Part shown: positions 8,219 through 16,551 of the stretch, piece after piece
Layout of the letters: every line of letters starts with the position of its first letter
Position numbering within the stretch: position 1 is the stretch's first letter
NCBI GenBank assembly: GCA_910588755.1
Contig: CAJUQZ010000023.1
Location: 1-38,829, forward strand
Source: an uncultured Lachnospiraceae bacterium
Lineage (GTDB): Bacteria > Bacillota > Clostridia > Lachnospirales > Lachnospiraceae
Direction: 5' to 3'
DNA: 38,829 bases
Made by a program: the position numbers and the translations under genes
The notes under the pieces: generated by a model
What the model saw: the letters and a program-made list of their open reading frames with translations, nothing else
The model's database searches: none
What the model was told of the DNA's origin: nothing

Positions 8219-10474
8219 CTAACCTATCTGTTTCTGATCCTCTATAAGCCATCTGTTCAGGCACTTGTATACCTCCTCCGGCTCGATTGGCTTCGAAATA
8301 TGGCCGTTCATGCCGCACCTGTATGAGTTCTGCACATCGCTCTCAAGCGCATTGGCTGTCATCGCTATGATTGGCATTTCTCTGCAATCCCTTCGGTCAA
8401 TCCTTCTGATTTCCATAGCCGCCTCATCGCCTCTCATAACGGGCATACTGATATCCATGAAAATCAGATCGTATGTTCCTTCTGTCGCCGCACTGACCAT
8501 ATTGACGGCCTCCCTGCCGTTTACGGCTTCATCGATAACCAGCCCTGTATCCTCCAGAAACCCTTTCACAATCTCCATATTGATGCGCTTATCCTCGACA
8601 ATCAAAATTCGTTTGCCCGGGTATTTTCCCTGTGCGGCCGCAAGTTCATGCCCGTCCTTGTCCTCACTGTTGTCGCATATCGTAAACGGAAGCATTACTG
8701 TGACCTTCGTCCCCACGTTGACTAGACTTTCAACCCGAATCTGTCCATTCATGAGGTCCACAAGGTTCTTGGTAATCGCCATGCCAAGCCCTGTCCCTTC
8801 TATCCTTCCAGACAGGTCGGTATCTTCCCGCTCGAAAGGTTCAAAGACACGCTCCACAAAGCTGCCGCTCATACCGATTCCATTGTCCCTGATGATAAAA
8901 ACCACCTGACACTGCGTCTCATCCCTCCCCGGCTGTTCAGCTACCTCCATACTAATTCTGCCAAAGGCTGGCGTGTATTTGACGGCATTGGACAGGAGAT
9001 TAATGATTATCTGGCGTACCCTAAGCTTATCCAATAATACGTACTTATGTTCGATTTTATTGCAGTCAATCGCGAAAATCTGCTGGTTTTCCTCACACCG
9101 GTTGCGGATTAGGACCTCTATGTCCCTGATCAGCTTCACCAGATCCTCCTTTTTCTCGCGCACTTCGATGATACCACTCTCGATCTTGTTCATGTCGAGC
9201 ACGTCGTTGATCAGCGCGAGCATGTTCTGTGACGACAAAAGGATTGTGTTGAGACATCTGTCCACCTCTGCCTCGTCATCAATGTGTTTCCTTGCCATGT
9301 ACGCCATGCCAAGAATCACGTTCATCGGCGTACGCAGGTCGTGGGACATCGTTGAGAGGAACTTGCTCTTGGCATTGTTGGCACTCTCTGCCTGCTGCAG
9401 CGCCTTCTCCAGATCCTTGCTCTTCTCGGCCAGAAGCCTTGTCATCTCCAGCTCCTTTGCCTTTGCCTCCAGCTCCCGCTGAAGCTGCTCGGCCTTCCAG
9501 ATCTCATGCTTTTTGAACTCATCGATATTCCGGATCAATATGACCATCTTGGGGCCGGACAGCACGTTCACCTTTGCATTGTACTGGCGGTAATAGTGGT
9601 ATTCACCGCCCTTGTCCCGGATCCGGTACTCGCACTCCGCCCTTCCTTCCCTGTGAAAGCGCTCATCGGACAGCTCTGTTAAAAATTTTTCCCTGTCCTT
9701 TACGTGGATCCGCTCAAGCATCGCTGCCACCCAGTCCGAGTAGATTCCCTTCTCCGGAAAGTCCATGACATCTTCCATGCGGTGGCAACCACACTCATAG
9801 CGGTCTGCCTCCATATCCCGAAAAGCGACGAGCGTGTAGATATCATTCATGGCCTCGGACGCAAGCACCTCATTTGTCCGAATCTGCATTTCATCGGTGT
9901 AGTCCCTCAGCGCAAAGATCATCTTCCTATTGTCATTCCCATAGTCCGGCACGGGAAAACACTCCAGCCGTTTCCAGTTTTCATCGTAAGAACGATAGAT
10001 AAACTCAATCTTCTTCTCTCCGGACTCAAAGCGCCGCTTGATCTCCTCCGTGTCCAGAAGTTGTTGAAAACGCTCCTTGTAGGGCGGTTTTGTCCATGAG
10101 ACGACCGCCATCTCCATCAGCTGCCCAAAATCGCCGGTGAGATGCTTGATATATTCCCCATGCCGCTCCGAGGACCGGATAATCTCATAAGAGCCCTGGT
10201 TTAAATCCACCACGTACACCTCAAAGTACTCACGGCTGAAATACATGAGCATCTCATCGCGCTGGTGCTGGCTGATGGCATCGCTGTCCCGCATGGAGTA
10301 CACCCGACTCTTCTGAAATGCGAGAATGACGATACACAGGATCACCAAAATCACGCACGCCGCCTGATAGTACCAGTTAAAGCTCAAAAGCTCTGTCACT
10401 AGCAGGACACATACTAAGATAAAAATAGCGTTCGCACTGACCGCCTTTGCCAGTCTCTGTACTGTTTTTTTCAT
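8219..10474 (-). CDS. Hybrid sensor histidine kinase/response regulator
   Basis: Membrane-associated kinase of 751 residues that autophosphorylates on His and passes phosphate to its own receiver domain. Order: two N-terminal membrane helices (about 14-31 and 37-53), PAS-like sensing regions (about 85-195 and 205-320), a coiled coil (325-365), HisKA with FLSTMSHDLRTPMN (His378), HATPase_c with NAVKYTP, DNGIGM and GTGLGMAI (about 485-598), and a receiver domain (about 620-740) with ILIVED, phospho-acceptor Asp674 in FMDISMP, and the KP signature in HISKPIEP. There is no DNA-binding output domain and no separate response regulator next door, so the output is probably through phosphotransfer or protein contact. 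It lies 16 nt from the preceding small gene. Confidence 0.95.
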   Translation of the reverse strand: MKKTVQRLAKAVSANAIFILVCVLLVTELLSFNWYYQAACVILVILCIVILAFQKSRVYSMRDSDAISQHQRDEMLMYFSREYFEVYVVDLNQGSYEIIRSSERHGEYIKHLTGDFGQLMEMAVVSWTKPPYKERFQQLLDTEEIKRRFESGEKKIEFIYRSYDENWKRLECFPVPDYGNDNRKMIFALRDYTDEMQIRTNEVLASEAMNDIYTLVAFRDMEADRYECGCHRMEDVMDFPEKGIYSDWVAAMLERIHVKDREKFLTELSDERFHREGRAECEYRIRDKGGEYHYYRQYNAKVNVLSGPKMVILIRNIDEFKKHEIWKAEQLQRELEAKAKELEMTRLLAEKSKDLEKALQQAESANNAKSKFLSTMSHDLRTPMNVILGMAYMARKHIDDEAEVDRCLNTILLSSQNMLALINDVLDMNKIESGIIEVREKKEDLVKLIRDIEVLIRNRCEENQQIFAIDCNKIEHKYVLLDKLRVRQIIINLLSNAVKYTPAFGRISMEVAEQPGRDETQCQVVFIIRDNGIGMSGSFVERVFEPFEREDTDLSGRIEGTGLGMAITKNLVDLMNGQIRVESLVNVGTKVTVMLPFTICDNSEDKDGHELAAAQGKYPGKRILIVEDKRINMEIVKGFLEDTGLVIDEAVNGREAVNMVSAATEGTYDLIFMDISMPVMRGDEAAMEIRRIDRRDCREMPIIAMTANALESDVQNSYRCGMNGHISKPIEPEEVYKCLNRWLIEDQKQIG

Positions 10475-10490
10475 ATGAATCCCAATTTTC

Positions 10491-10766
10491 CTACAGCTTA
10501 AATATCAGGTCATGGTTAATCTGCTTTGCATTCTGGATAATGTTCTTCTCCTGCTCCTTGAGATAGAGCTGCAGCTGGGCCAGCTCCCCCTCATCAAATC
10601 CCCGCGAATTGACCACAGTCCTAGCAGGCAATACGATCTCCGCATAATCATCCCTGTCATCGGTCCTGCGCTCAAAACATACATGTATGACCTTGCCCTT
10701 CTTACCTGGAAGCAGGCCAGTGTGTGTCATTGTAATCCTGCCGCTGTCATTTATCTTGATATCCAT
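10491..10766 (-). CDS. Small protein of unknown function upstream of the histidine kinase
   Basis: A 91-residue protein with a good start (AAGGAG 9 nt upstream of ATG). The N-terminal half looks beta-rich (MDIKINDSGRITMTH, VIHVCFERR) and the C-terminal half is a charged helix (QLQLYLKEQEKNIIQ). No membrane segment or known motif is seen. Its closeness to the kinase gene suggests a shared transcript. I do not recognise the family. Confidence 0.7.
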   Translation of the reverse strand: MDIKINDSGRITMTHTGLLPGKKGKVIHVCFERRTDDRDDYAEIVLPARTVVNSRGFDEGELAQLQLYLKEQEKNIIQNAKQINHDLIFKL

Positions 10767-10837
10767 ATTGCGATTCTCCTTATTTGTTTTTCATACTCCC
10801 TTTTCAGAAAAGTGTACCCGCTGCTTAAAAAGTGATC

Positions 10838-11035
10838 TTAAAAAACGCTGACTAAAATAACTATCATTATTACAAAAATGATCTGAAATATCCATGTCCA
10901 CTTATTTCCCAAATTCATTGTATAGCTAAACCCGCTTTGCGGTCTCTTGATAATTACTCTTTTATCTTCTCTGTTGAAATACAGCCTTCCAGTTAACCAG
11001 CCGTTATCTCTATTGCTTGTATTGCTTGATTTCAT
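10838..11035 (-). CDS. DUF5808-like small membrane protein
   Basis: A 65-residue protein. The segment DNGWLTGRLYFNREDKRVII, followed by GFSYTMNLGN, resembles DUF5808, which usually reads as a short beta motif with FYYNPxDxRVFV. A C-terminal membrane helix (about WIFQIIFVIMIVILVSVF) follows. I chose ATG at 11035, with AAGGAG 6 nt upstream; the longer reading from 11101 would overlap the promoter. Function is unknown. Confidence 0.75.
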   Translation of the reverse strand: MKSSNTSNRDNGWLTGRLYFNREDKRVIIKRPQSGFSYTMNLGNKWTWIFQIIFVIMIVILVSVF

Positions 11036-11072
11036 AAAGTTCTCCTTTGCAACTTCCCATTTTATATAGTTG

Positions 11073-11101
11073 ATTATAAAAGATTTGTCTGTTGCTTGCA
11101 A
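11073..11101 (-). promoter_or_regulatory. Promoter of the accessory operon
   Basis: -35 TTGCAA (11101-11096), 17-nt spacer, consensus -10 TATAAT (11078-11073). It precedes the DUF5808-like gene and probably also serves the genes down to fic, since no terminator is seen between them. Confidence 0.75.
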
Positions 11102-11243
11102 TGTCTATTTATAAGCCCATATTTAAGCGAGTACACAATTCCAAAAAGGGGGTTTTAATTCATTATAATATAAAGTGTCCTAAATGCAAAGTGCTAATTT
11201 TGTGTCCAAGAGAATATAAAGGTGTCTTCTGCACGGGGCTGTG

Positions 11244-11287
11244 CATAAAAACAGCACCTGGCCGGCTGTACATATGACCTGGTGCTG
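11244..11287 (-). terminator. Terminator at the end of the CIS operon
   Basis: On the minus strand the arms CAGCACC and GGTGCTG (plus an inner GGTC/GGCC pairing) form the stem, followed by TTTTT. It lies 18 nt after the HdeD-like gene and ends the long CIS transcript. The stretch 11102-11243 holds nothing else recognisable. Confidence 0.8.
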
Positions 11288-11304
11288 CTATTCTGATTCT
11301 ATTC

Positions 11305-11820
11305 CTATTCCGCAGACGGGACAGACACGGCTATGACGATCATGTTAATCCCGCTCTCTATAAAGTATACGCCCACGAGCACGCCGAATGTAAACGCCAG
11401 CAGGACCGGGTGCGCCAGGGAATACATACCCAGCAGCACGCCGAGGATTCCAAGAACTAATGTTCCTATCCAGCCTTTGCCCTGCGCCAGCTTCTTCTGC
11501 CTAAACGACATAAAGATACTCACAACGCCCTGCATCAGAAACCACACTGCCATAATATAGATCAGCATGCCGTCAGTCATCAGCTTTAACCCTGGCACGA
11601 CCATGATCACAACGCCAAGAATCACGCTTAAAATGCCAAATAAAAACGGAATGCCAAATTCCTTCCTGACCACGGCTTTAATCACGGCTGAGATTCCGTA
11701 GACAAGCAGCAGTATGACCAGAAAGTACCCTGCCTCCAGAAAGGTTATCACCGGGGTGCACATGCAGGAAATCCCGCACAATGCCATCAGTACACCTATA
11801 ATAATCATAAAAATTTTCAT
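11305..11820 (-). CDS. HdeD-like (DUF308) membrane protein, last gene of the CIS operon
   Basis: A 171-residue, very hydrophobic protein with about six membrane helices in three pairs and short connecting loops, as in the HdeD/DUF308 family. The pairs around LFGILSVILGVVIMVVPG and VLGILGVLLGMYSLAHPVLL show the internal repeat typical of that family. GAGGAGG lies 8-9 nt upstream of the ATG. It follows the putative chaperone gene after a 78-nt spacer that contains a hairpin, and is followed by a terminator. DUF308 proteins are linked to acid or envelope stress in enterobacteria; the role here is unknown and a part in the injection system is only inferred from operon position. Confidence 0.85.
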   Translation of the reverse strand: MKIFMIIIGVLMALCGISCMCTPVITFLEAGYFLVILLLVYGISAVIKAVVRKEFGIPFLFGILSVILGVVIMVVPGLKLMTDGMLIYIMAVWFLMQGVVSIFMSFRQKKLAQGKGWIGTLVLGILGVLLGMYSLAHPVLLAFTFGVLVGVYFIESGINMIVIAVSVPSAE

Positions 11821-11846
11821 TGTTCAATTCCTCCTCATTCTCATTC

Positions 11847-11862
11847 GCCCGCTTCGGCGGGC
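11847..11862 (-). other. Intercistronic hairpin before the HdeD-like gene
   Basis: Perfect 6-bp GC stem (GCCCGC / GCGGGC) with a 4-nt loop (CGAA on the minus strand). No T-run follows, so it is not a terminator. It may lower read-through or protect the upstream mRNA from 3' decay. Confidence 0.5.
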
Positions 11863-11898
11863 ACGCAAACCAGGTTGGTGAAACGCACCGCTCCTGTG

Positions 11899-12438
11899 TC
11901 ACTCCTGCGCCATCAGCTCGAGCACGGCGTTCATGGCGCCCTGCACGGTCTCGCCCTCCAGCACGAGCACCAGCACGCTGCACAGCAGTTCGTAATCGTC
12001 CATCAGCATCTCGATAACGTCCCCGCACTTTTCCAGCTCTCCTTCGCTGTCAAGCCCTGTCCGCATGGTGTAGCGCAGGCCGATGACATGTGTGGGGCTC
12101 ACGTCGTTTTGCATGTAGAGCAGCTGGCCGACCGGGAGCACACTGTTGAGCAGATTGATCATCTGCAGGATATTCAGTTCCGTGAGTGTCCCCGGGCTCT
12201 CCGCCATCATTCCGTCGAGTTCGAGCTGCCCATAATACTGCAGGATACTCCCGTAATCGGGCGCATCGATAAAATTGCAGGAGACATCAAGGCTTAATTC
12301 ATCGCTGACATGCAACCCCAGCACCAGGGAATCTAAGGGCGCTTGCTCTCCTTCCTCCAAAAACACGCTGGTCATCTCGTACTGTGTGAGGTACGCTTCC
12401 AGCTTCTTTAATCCTTGCCGCAACGCTAACTTGTCCAT
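11899..12438 (-). CDS. Small acidic protein after the AAA+ ATPase, possible chaperone-like fold
   Basis: An acidic protein of about 179 residues starting MDKLALRQGLKKLEAYL at ATG 12438, with GGAGG 5 nt upstream; an ATG at 12450 lacks a ribosome site. The alternation of helix, beta-rich segments (LVLGLHVSDELSLDVSCNF, THVIGLRYTMR) and a long C-terminal helix resembles YbjN or type III chaperone-like folds, but no signature makes this firm. It begins 20 nt after the ATPase gene and has no membrane segment. A role as chaperone or loading factor for a CIS component is inference from context. Confidence 0.65.
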   Translation of the reverse strand: MDKLALRQGLKKLEAYLTQYEMTSVFLEEGEQAPLDSLVLGLHVSDELSLDVSCNFIDAPDYGSILQYYGQLELDGMMAESPGTLTELNILQMINLLNSVLPVGQLLYMQNDVSPTHVIGLRYTMRTGLDSEGELEKCGDVIEMLMDDYELLCSVLVLVLEGETVQGAMNAVLELMAQE

Positions 12439-12458
12439 AATTTCCTCCATTTTCTATT

Positions 12459-14672
12459 CTATATTTTATATCCATAATACTCTTTCAGCTCCGCTTTTCC
12501 AAGTATTTTTCCCGATTTCTCATACTCCTGCTGCAGCGCCGTCACGATGTGCTCCATGCCTGTAATCTCCTGTCTCGAGGCGGCGATAAAGGCCGCGTTG
12601 AGCGCGATATTCTTGATGGAGGCCCCGGAGAGCTCAAAATTGTCCGCAAGATAGGCGATGTCGATGTCCTTCTGCAAGGGCATCCTCTGCGGAAAGACTT
12701 TTTCCCAGAGCAGAACCCGCTGCTCCTTCTGGGGAAATGTGAAGCGGATAATATATTTCATGCGCCGCTTGTAGGCATCGTCAAAGTTCTGCATCAGGTT
12801 TGTGGCAAGGATCGTAATTCCGTCGTATTCCTCCATCTTCTGCAGCAGATACGCCGTCTGGGCATTGGCGCTGATGTCCCTGGCATCCGAAACGTCCACA
12901 CGCTTTCCAAACAGCACGTCCGCCTCGTCAAAAAAGAGGATACTCCGGCTCTTTTTCACCTCGTCAAAGATTTCGCGGAGGTTTTTCTGCGTCTCCCCGA
13001 TGTACTTGGACAGCACGCCGGACAAGTCCACCTTGTACAGCTCTAAGTTCAGCTCCCTTGCCAGCACCTGCGCTGCCATCGTCTTCCCGGTGCCGGGCGG
13101 TCCCGCAAATAAGAGGGAGACCCCCCTGCCGTATGCGACCTTGTCCTGAAAGCCCCATTGCTCATATACCTTACCACGGTATGTCACCTGTCCGCACGCC
13201 TGCCGCAGCAGCTCTTTGGCGCTGTCCTCGAGCACCAGATCGTCCCATGTATATGCCGCGTTGACCCGGCTTGCGCGCTCCCCTAACCGGTGCGAGATCC
13301 GCTGCTGGCAGGCCTGATATAAACACGCGGCAGAAACCGCTTTCTCATTCCGGTTTCCGGCCTCCTGGCAGGCTGCCCTGGCGGCTTCCCTGATCACGCC
13401 CGGCGTAAAGTCAAACTGGGCCGCAAGCCTGTCATACAGCTCAGCGTTTTCTATACCTGGCGCGTCCTGCAGAAACGCTTTCCAGAGCAGGCTCCTTTCC
13501 TGAATGGAGGGAAAGCGCAGCCTGTACTCCTCGATCCGGTATCCCGCAGGATACTGCCCCTCTATCGTATCCTCGCCCGGCTCCTCCTCCACTGTCAGAA
13601 AGATATCCTGGAAAAATAAGGTCGCTTTCCGCAGCATCTCCTGCGCGGGCTGGCGCTTTTGCTTTTCCCCGGACCAGATTGCCTCCCAGTGGCAAAAGGC
13701 CAGAAAGGCCCGGTCAAGCACGGCCCGCACCACCGCGTCGCCTACCGCCTCGATCATCTGGTCCTCCCTTTTGTTCAAAACCTCGCGGATATCAAAGAAT
13801 AAAACGCTGTATCCCAGCGTGTCGGCCACGGTCTGAATCTGCAGCTTCTTGCCGCTCCCATAGGGCCCGCGCAGGAGAAACAGCCGTCCCCGCACGTCCT
13901 CGTCCGCTAGTTCCGCAATCCCTTTGGCGTCCAGGCGGCGTCCTATCGCATCTGCCGTCTCCTGGTTGATGCTGACCTTTCCCGTTCGTCCGCCCTTCCT
14001 GCTGCCGGACACGCGCAGCTGGTATTCCGCCTTTCGCCCAAGCAGGTCGGATTCATAGAAAAATACGAAATCGATCAGATCCCTGCGGAGCCGAAGCCGC
14101 CACGCAAGCCCGCTCTCCTGCCCGGCGGGCTGTCTGTCAAAGACACAATGCAGCAGCTCCCGGCGGACAAACATCTGATGAATCAGTGTATTTTGTGTCT
14201 GCTCGTCCATTGTGTACAGTTTCACACACAGGTCAAGCGAGGGAGCGCGCCATGCAAGGTCATCCTGCAGATAACAGTACATACGTTCAAACTCCCGGTT
14301 GAGCTCCGGCGCCGCGGCAAGACAGGCCATATACTGTTCAAACCCTGTCAGTTCGAGCTTGCGGAGCATATATTCAAAAGGCAGCATTACACCGCCTTTG
14401 ATTGTGCGGTAGGCCCGCTCATGAAACTCCTCCCACCGCGAAAAGAGCGCTCCGCGCTCCTTTTCGTAGTCCGCACGGCTCATATGGGAAAAGGAATCTT
14501 CCATGATATTGGCAAGCTCGTCCTTAAATATTTTTGTATTATATATATGTCGTACTTTTCCATCTTCTTTGAGCCGCACCGCATATTTTGTGTAGAGGCC
14601 GATCTCCTGTCTTGCGAGCATCAGCAATTCCTGAAAGTATTCCTCCTGGCCGGAAAAAAGTTCCTTTGTCAT
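12459..14672 (-). CDS. AAA+ ATPase of the contractile injection system (Afp15/Pvc15-like)
   Basis: A protein of about 737 residues with an N-terminal helical region (to about 240), a degenerate ATPase domain and a complete AAA+ domain. Numbered from a GTG at 14684, the first P-loop GPYGSGKK (273-280) lacks the Ser/Thr after Lys and no clear Walker B follows. The second domain has Walker A GPPGTGKT (528-535), Walker B ILFFDEAD, sensor 1 ATN and paired arginines in YKRRMKY. Such ATPases are a core part of extracellular CIS loci and are thought to act in assembly. ATG at 14672 is slightly favoured (GGGG 6 nt upstream) over GTG at 14684. It lies 18 nt after the candidate cargo gene. Confidence 0.88.
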   Translation of the reverse strand: MTKELFSGQEEYFQELLMLARQEIGLYTKYAVRLKEDGKVRHIYNTKIFKDELANIMEDSFSHMSRADYEKERGALFSRWEEFHERAYRTIKGGVMLPFEYMLRKLELTGFEQYMACLAAAPELNREFERMYCYLQDDLAWRAPSLDLCVKLYTMDEQTQNTLIHQMFVRRELLHCVFDRQPAGQESGLAWRLRLRRDLIDFVFFYESDLLGRKAEYQLRVSGSRKGGRTGKVSINQETADAIGRRLDAKGIAELADEDVRGRLFLLRGPYGSGKKLQIQTVADTLGYSVLFFDIREVLNKREDQMIEAVGDAVVRAVLDRAFLAFCHWEAIWSGEKQKRQPAQEMLRKATLFFQDIFLTVEEEPGEDTIEGQYPAGYRIEEYRLRFPSIQERSLLWKAFLQDAPGIENAELYDRLAAQFDFTPGVIREAARAACQEAGNRNEKAVSAACLYQACQQRISHRLGERASRVNAAYTWDDLVLEDSAKELLRQACGQVTYRGKVYEQWGFQDKVAYGRGVSLLFAGPPGTGKTMAAQVLARELNLELYKVDLSGVLSKYIGETQKNLREIFDEVKKSRSILFFDEADVLFGKRVDVSDARDISANAQTAYLLQKMEEYDGITILATNLMQNFDDAYKRRMKYIIRFTFPQKEQRVLLWEKVFPQRMPLQKDIDIAYLADNFELSGASIKNIALNAAFIAASRQEITGMEHIVTALQQEYEKSGKILGKAELKEYYGYKI

Positions 14673-14690
14673 CTCGTACCCCACAATCGT

Positions 14691-16535
14691 TTACATTCCT
14701 GCTACCAGCGAATTTTTGAATGTCTCAAGGTCATTTGCCGCAAACAGCCGGGTAAAGTTCACGCCGGCCCCGGTCAGATGTTTCGACGCTGTCTCGTACC
14801 GTTTCATCGCAAGCTCCGCCTCCTGCATGTGTCCCTTATCCGGATTTTCCGGCTCCAATGTCGCCGCGATTTTGCGCAGTCCGAACTTATCATCGGTCAG
14901 ACCGTGTATCGCACCCCAGAGCCCTTCCCTGATGAGGCCGGTTTCCTTTTCGTCTGTCTTGTTCACCTGTTTTCCGGCGATATGCATACCCGCAGTGGAC
15001 AAAAGCATACTGACATTCGTCAAAGCCCCAAAATGAGATGCACTGGTCATTGCCCTTTTCTGGTTATCGCCTGTGGTATTGAGCGCCGTGCTCTTTGAGA
15101 AGGTCGCACCCAGTCCCAGTGTAGCCGTGATCAGTCCGGTCGAAACATTCGCCAGGGCCAGATTGCTCTTGCTGATCATTCTCTCTCGCGCCAAGTATGT
15201 TGCAAGCACTTCCTTATCCTCCGCCTCGACATCCGGCCGCTCCAGTAACTTGAGCACCTGCTCTTTTGGAATCCTCTTTTTGATCAGGCGGTGTCTTTTC
15301 TTAGGCGCTTTCTTTTCCTTGCCCTGCTCTGCGTTTTCCTGCCCTGTCCCGGCACCGTCCATCTCATATTTTTTCAGGATATTCGTTACCTCGCCTTCAT
15401 CGGCCTTTTGCGCCTTTTTGAGCGTCCTGTGTCTGGTCGCAAGCTCCGCCAGTGTATTGCACACGCTTGTCAGTGTGGCGACCTGTCCTACCATTCCGGC
15501 AAACGAGGAAAGACGGCTTAATACGCCTGCCAGCTGTCCCCAGCCTCTCCTGTTGGCAATTCCCTGGGCAAGGGACGCGCCCTTGGAGATCGCCATGCCA
15601 AAATCGCCTACCAGTCCAATGACCGCAAATGCCTTTTTCCTGGGCGATGTACTGTTTTGCTTAAATGTCCTGAGCTTTTTGATAATCCCCCTGATTGAAT
15701 TAATCAGGATCAGGACATCGTTTGCCTTGCCGATCAGACCGTTGATCTTTGAATCCTTATACCCCTTATCCGCCATCGCCATAAGCCCGGAAGCCGCGTT
15801 TGCTGTCTTTACCATCTTTCCTGCCTTGTCCAGCTTAGAAGAGTTCAAAAAGCGGTCAAACCGTCCGCCTCCTCCCGGCTTCTTCGCATCGAGCGCCTTT
15901 GCCTCCGCTGCCGGATTCTGGCCGTTCTCCAGCATTTTCGCGTAGATGACTGCCTTGTACATATTGCCTTTTCTCAGCTGCATGATGGCTTTCCGGTCGT
16001 TGACAGCCCGCTCGCTGGTATCTTTGTCATCGCCGTCCCCGCCTGCTTTGCCCTGCTCCGCGCCCAGCTTCTTCAGGTCGTCTAACGTGTCGAAAGCTCG
16101 GTCCGGGTCGCCGCCTTCTTCCTCCGGCTTTAGATTCTCCACACCGGCCTCAGCCGCAACCGCTGCAAGCTCCTGGTTAATGTCGTCCGAGGCAAGTTCC
16201 CCGTCCTGGGCTGCGTTTTGCGGATTTTGCGCCTGATCCGCCTGTTCTGGCGGGTTCTCTGCCTGCTCCTCCTTTTCTTCCGCTTCCTCCTGCGGGTCCT
16301 CTGCCTGCCCCGGTTCTGCCGCCGCTGGTGCTGCTGCTTCCGGCACCGCTGCTGGTTCTGCTGCTTCTGGCTCCGCTGCCGCCGCTGGTGCTGCTGCTTC
16401 CGGTTCTGCCGCCTCCTGGTCCATTGGCTGCATCTGCTGTGCTTCCTCCGGCGCCTGCTCTGCCGGTTCTATCTGCTGTTCCTGCTGCTCTGCTTCTGCC
16501 TGTTGATTCTGTTCCTTGATTTCCTGTTCGTCCAT
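14691..16535 (-). CDS. Candidate CIS cargo/structural protein with acidic Ala-Glu-Gln-Pro-rich N-terminus
   Basis: A protein of 614 residues that I do not recognise. Residues up to about 110 are low complexity (AEPEAAAPAAAAEPE and similar). A charged linker follows, then a helical region rich in Gly, Ala and Ser with moderately hydrophobic helices (AFAVIGLVGDFGMAISKGA, LITATLGLGATFSKSTA), a basic stretch KKAPKKRHRLIKKRIPKEQ, and a C-terminal helical domain. No signal peptide. The start is ATG 16535, with GGGGTGAG 5 nt upstream; the reading from 16565 begins inside the receptor gene. Position between the receptor and the AAA+ ATPase, plus helices that could insert in membranes, suggests cargo or a toxin, but a tape measure-like or scaffold role is equally open. 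Confidence 0.7.
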   Translation of the reverse strand: MDEQEIKEQNQQAEAEQQEQQIEPAEQAPEEAQQMQPMDQEAAEPEAAAPAAAAEPEAAEPAAVPEAAAPAAAEPGQAEDPQEEAEEKEEQAENPPEQADQAQNPQNAAQDGELASDDINQELAAVAAEAGVENLKPEEEGGDPDRAFDTLDDLKKLGAEQGKAGGDGDDKDTSERAVNDRKAIMQLRKGNMYKAVIYAKMLENGQNPAAEAKALDAKKPGGGGRFDRFLNSSKLDKAGKMVKTANAASGLMAMADKGYKDSKINGLIGKANDVLILINSIRGIIKKLRTFKQNSTSPRKKAFAVIGLVGDFGMAISKGASLAQGIANRRGWGQLAGVLSRLSSFAGMVGQVATLTSVCNTLAELATRHRTLKKAQKADEGEVTNILKKYEMDGAGTGQENAEQGKEKKAPKKRHRLIKKRIPKEQVLKLLERPDVEAEDKEVLATYLARERMISKSNLALANVSTGLITATLGLGATFSKSTALNTTGDNQKRAMTSASHFGALTNVSMLLSTAGMHIAGKQVNKTDEKETGLIREGLWGAIHGLTDDKFGLRKIAATLEPENPDKGHMQEAELAMKRYETASKHLTGAGVNFTRLFAANDLETFKNSLVAGM

Positions 16536-16551
16536 TTTCTCACCCCGTTTG

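Noticed and set aside
11092..11277. Plus-strand 61-codon ORF with CPKC
   Set aside because: It overlaps the promoter of the DUF5808-like gene and the CIS operon terminator and has no ribosome binding site.
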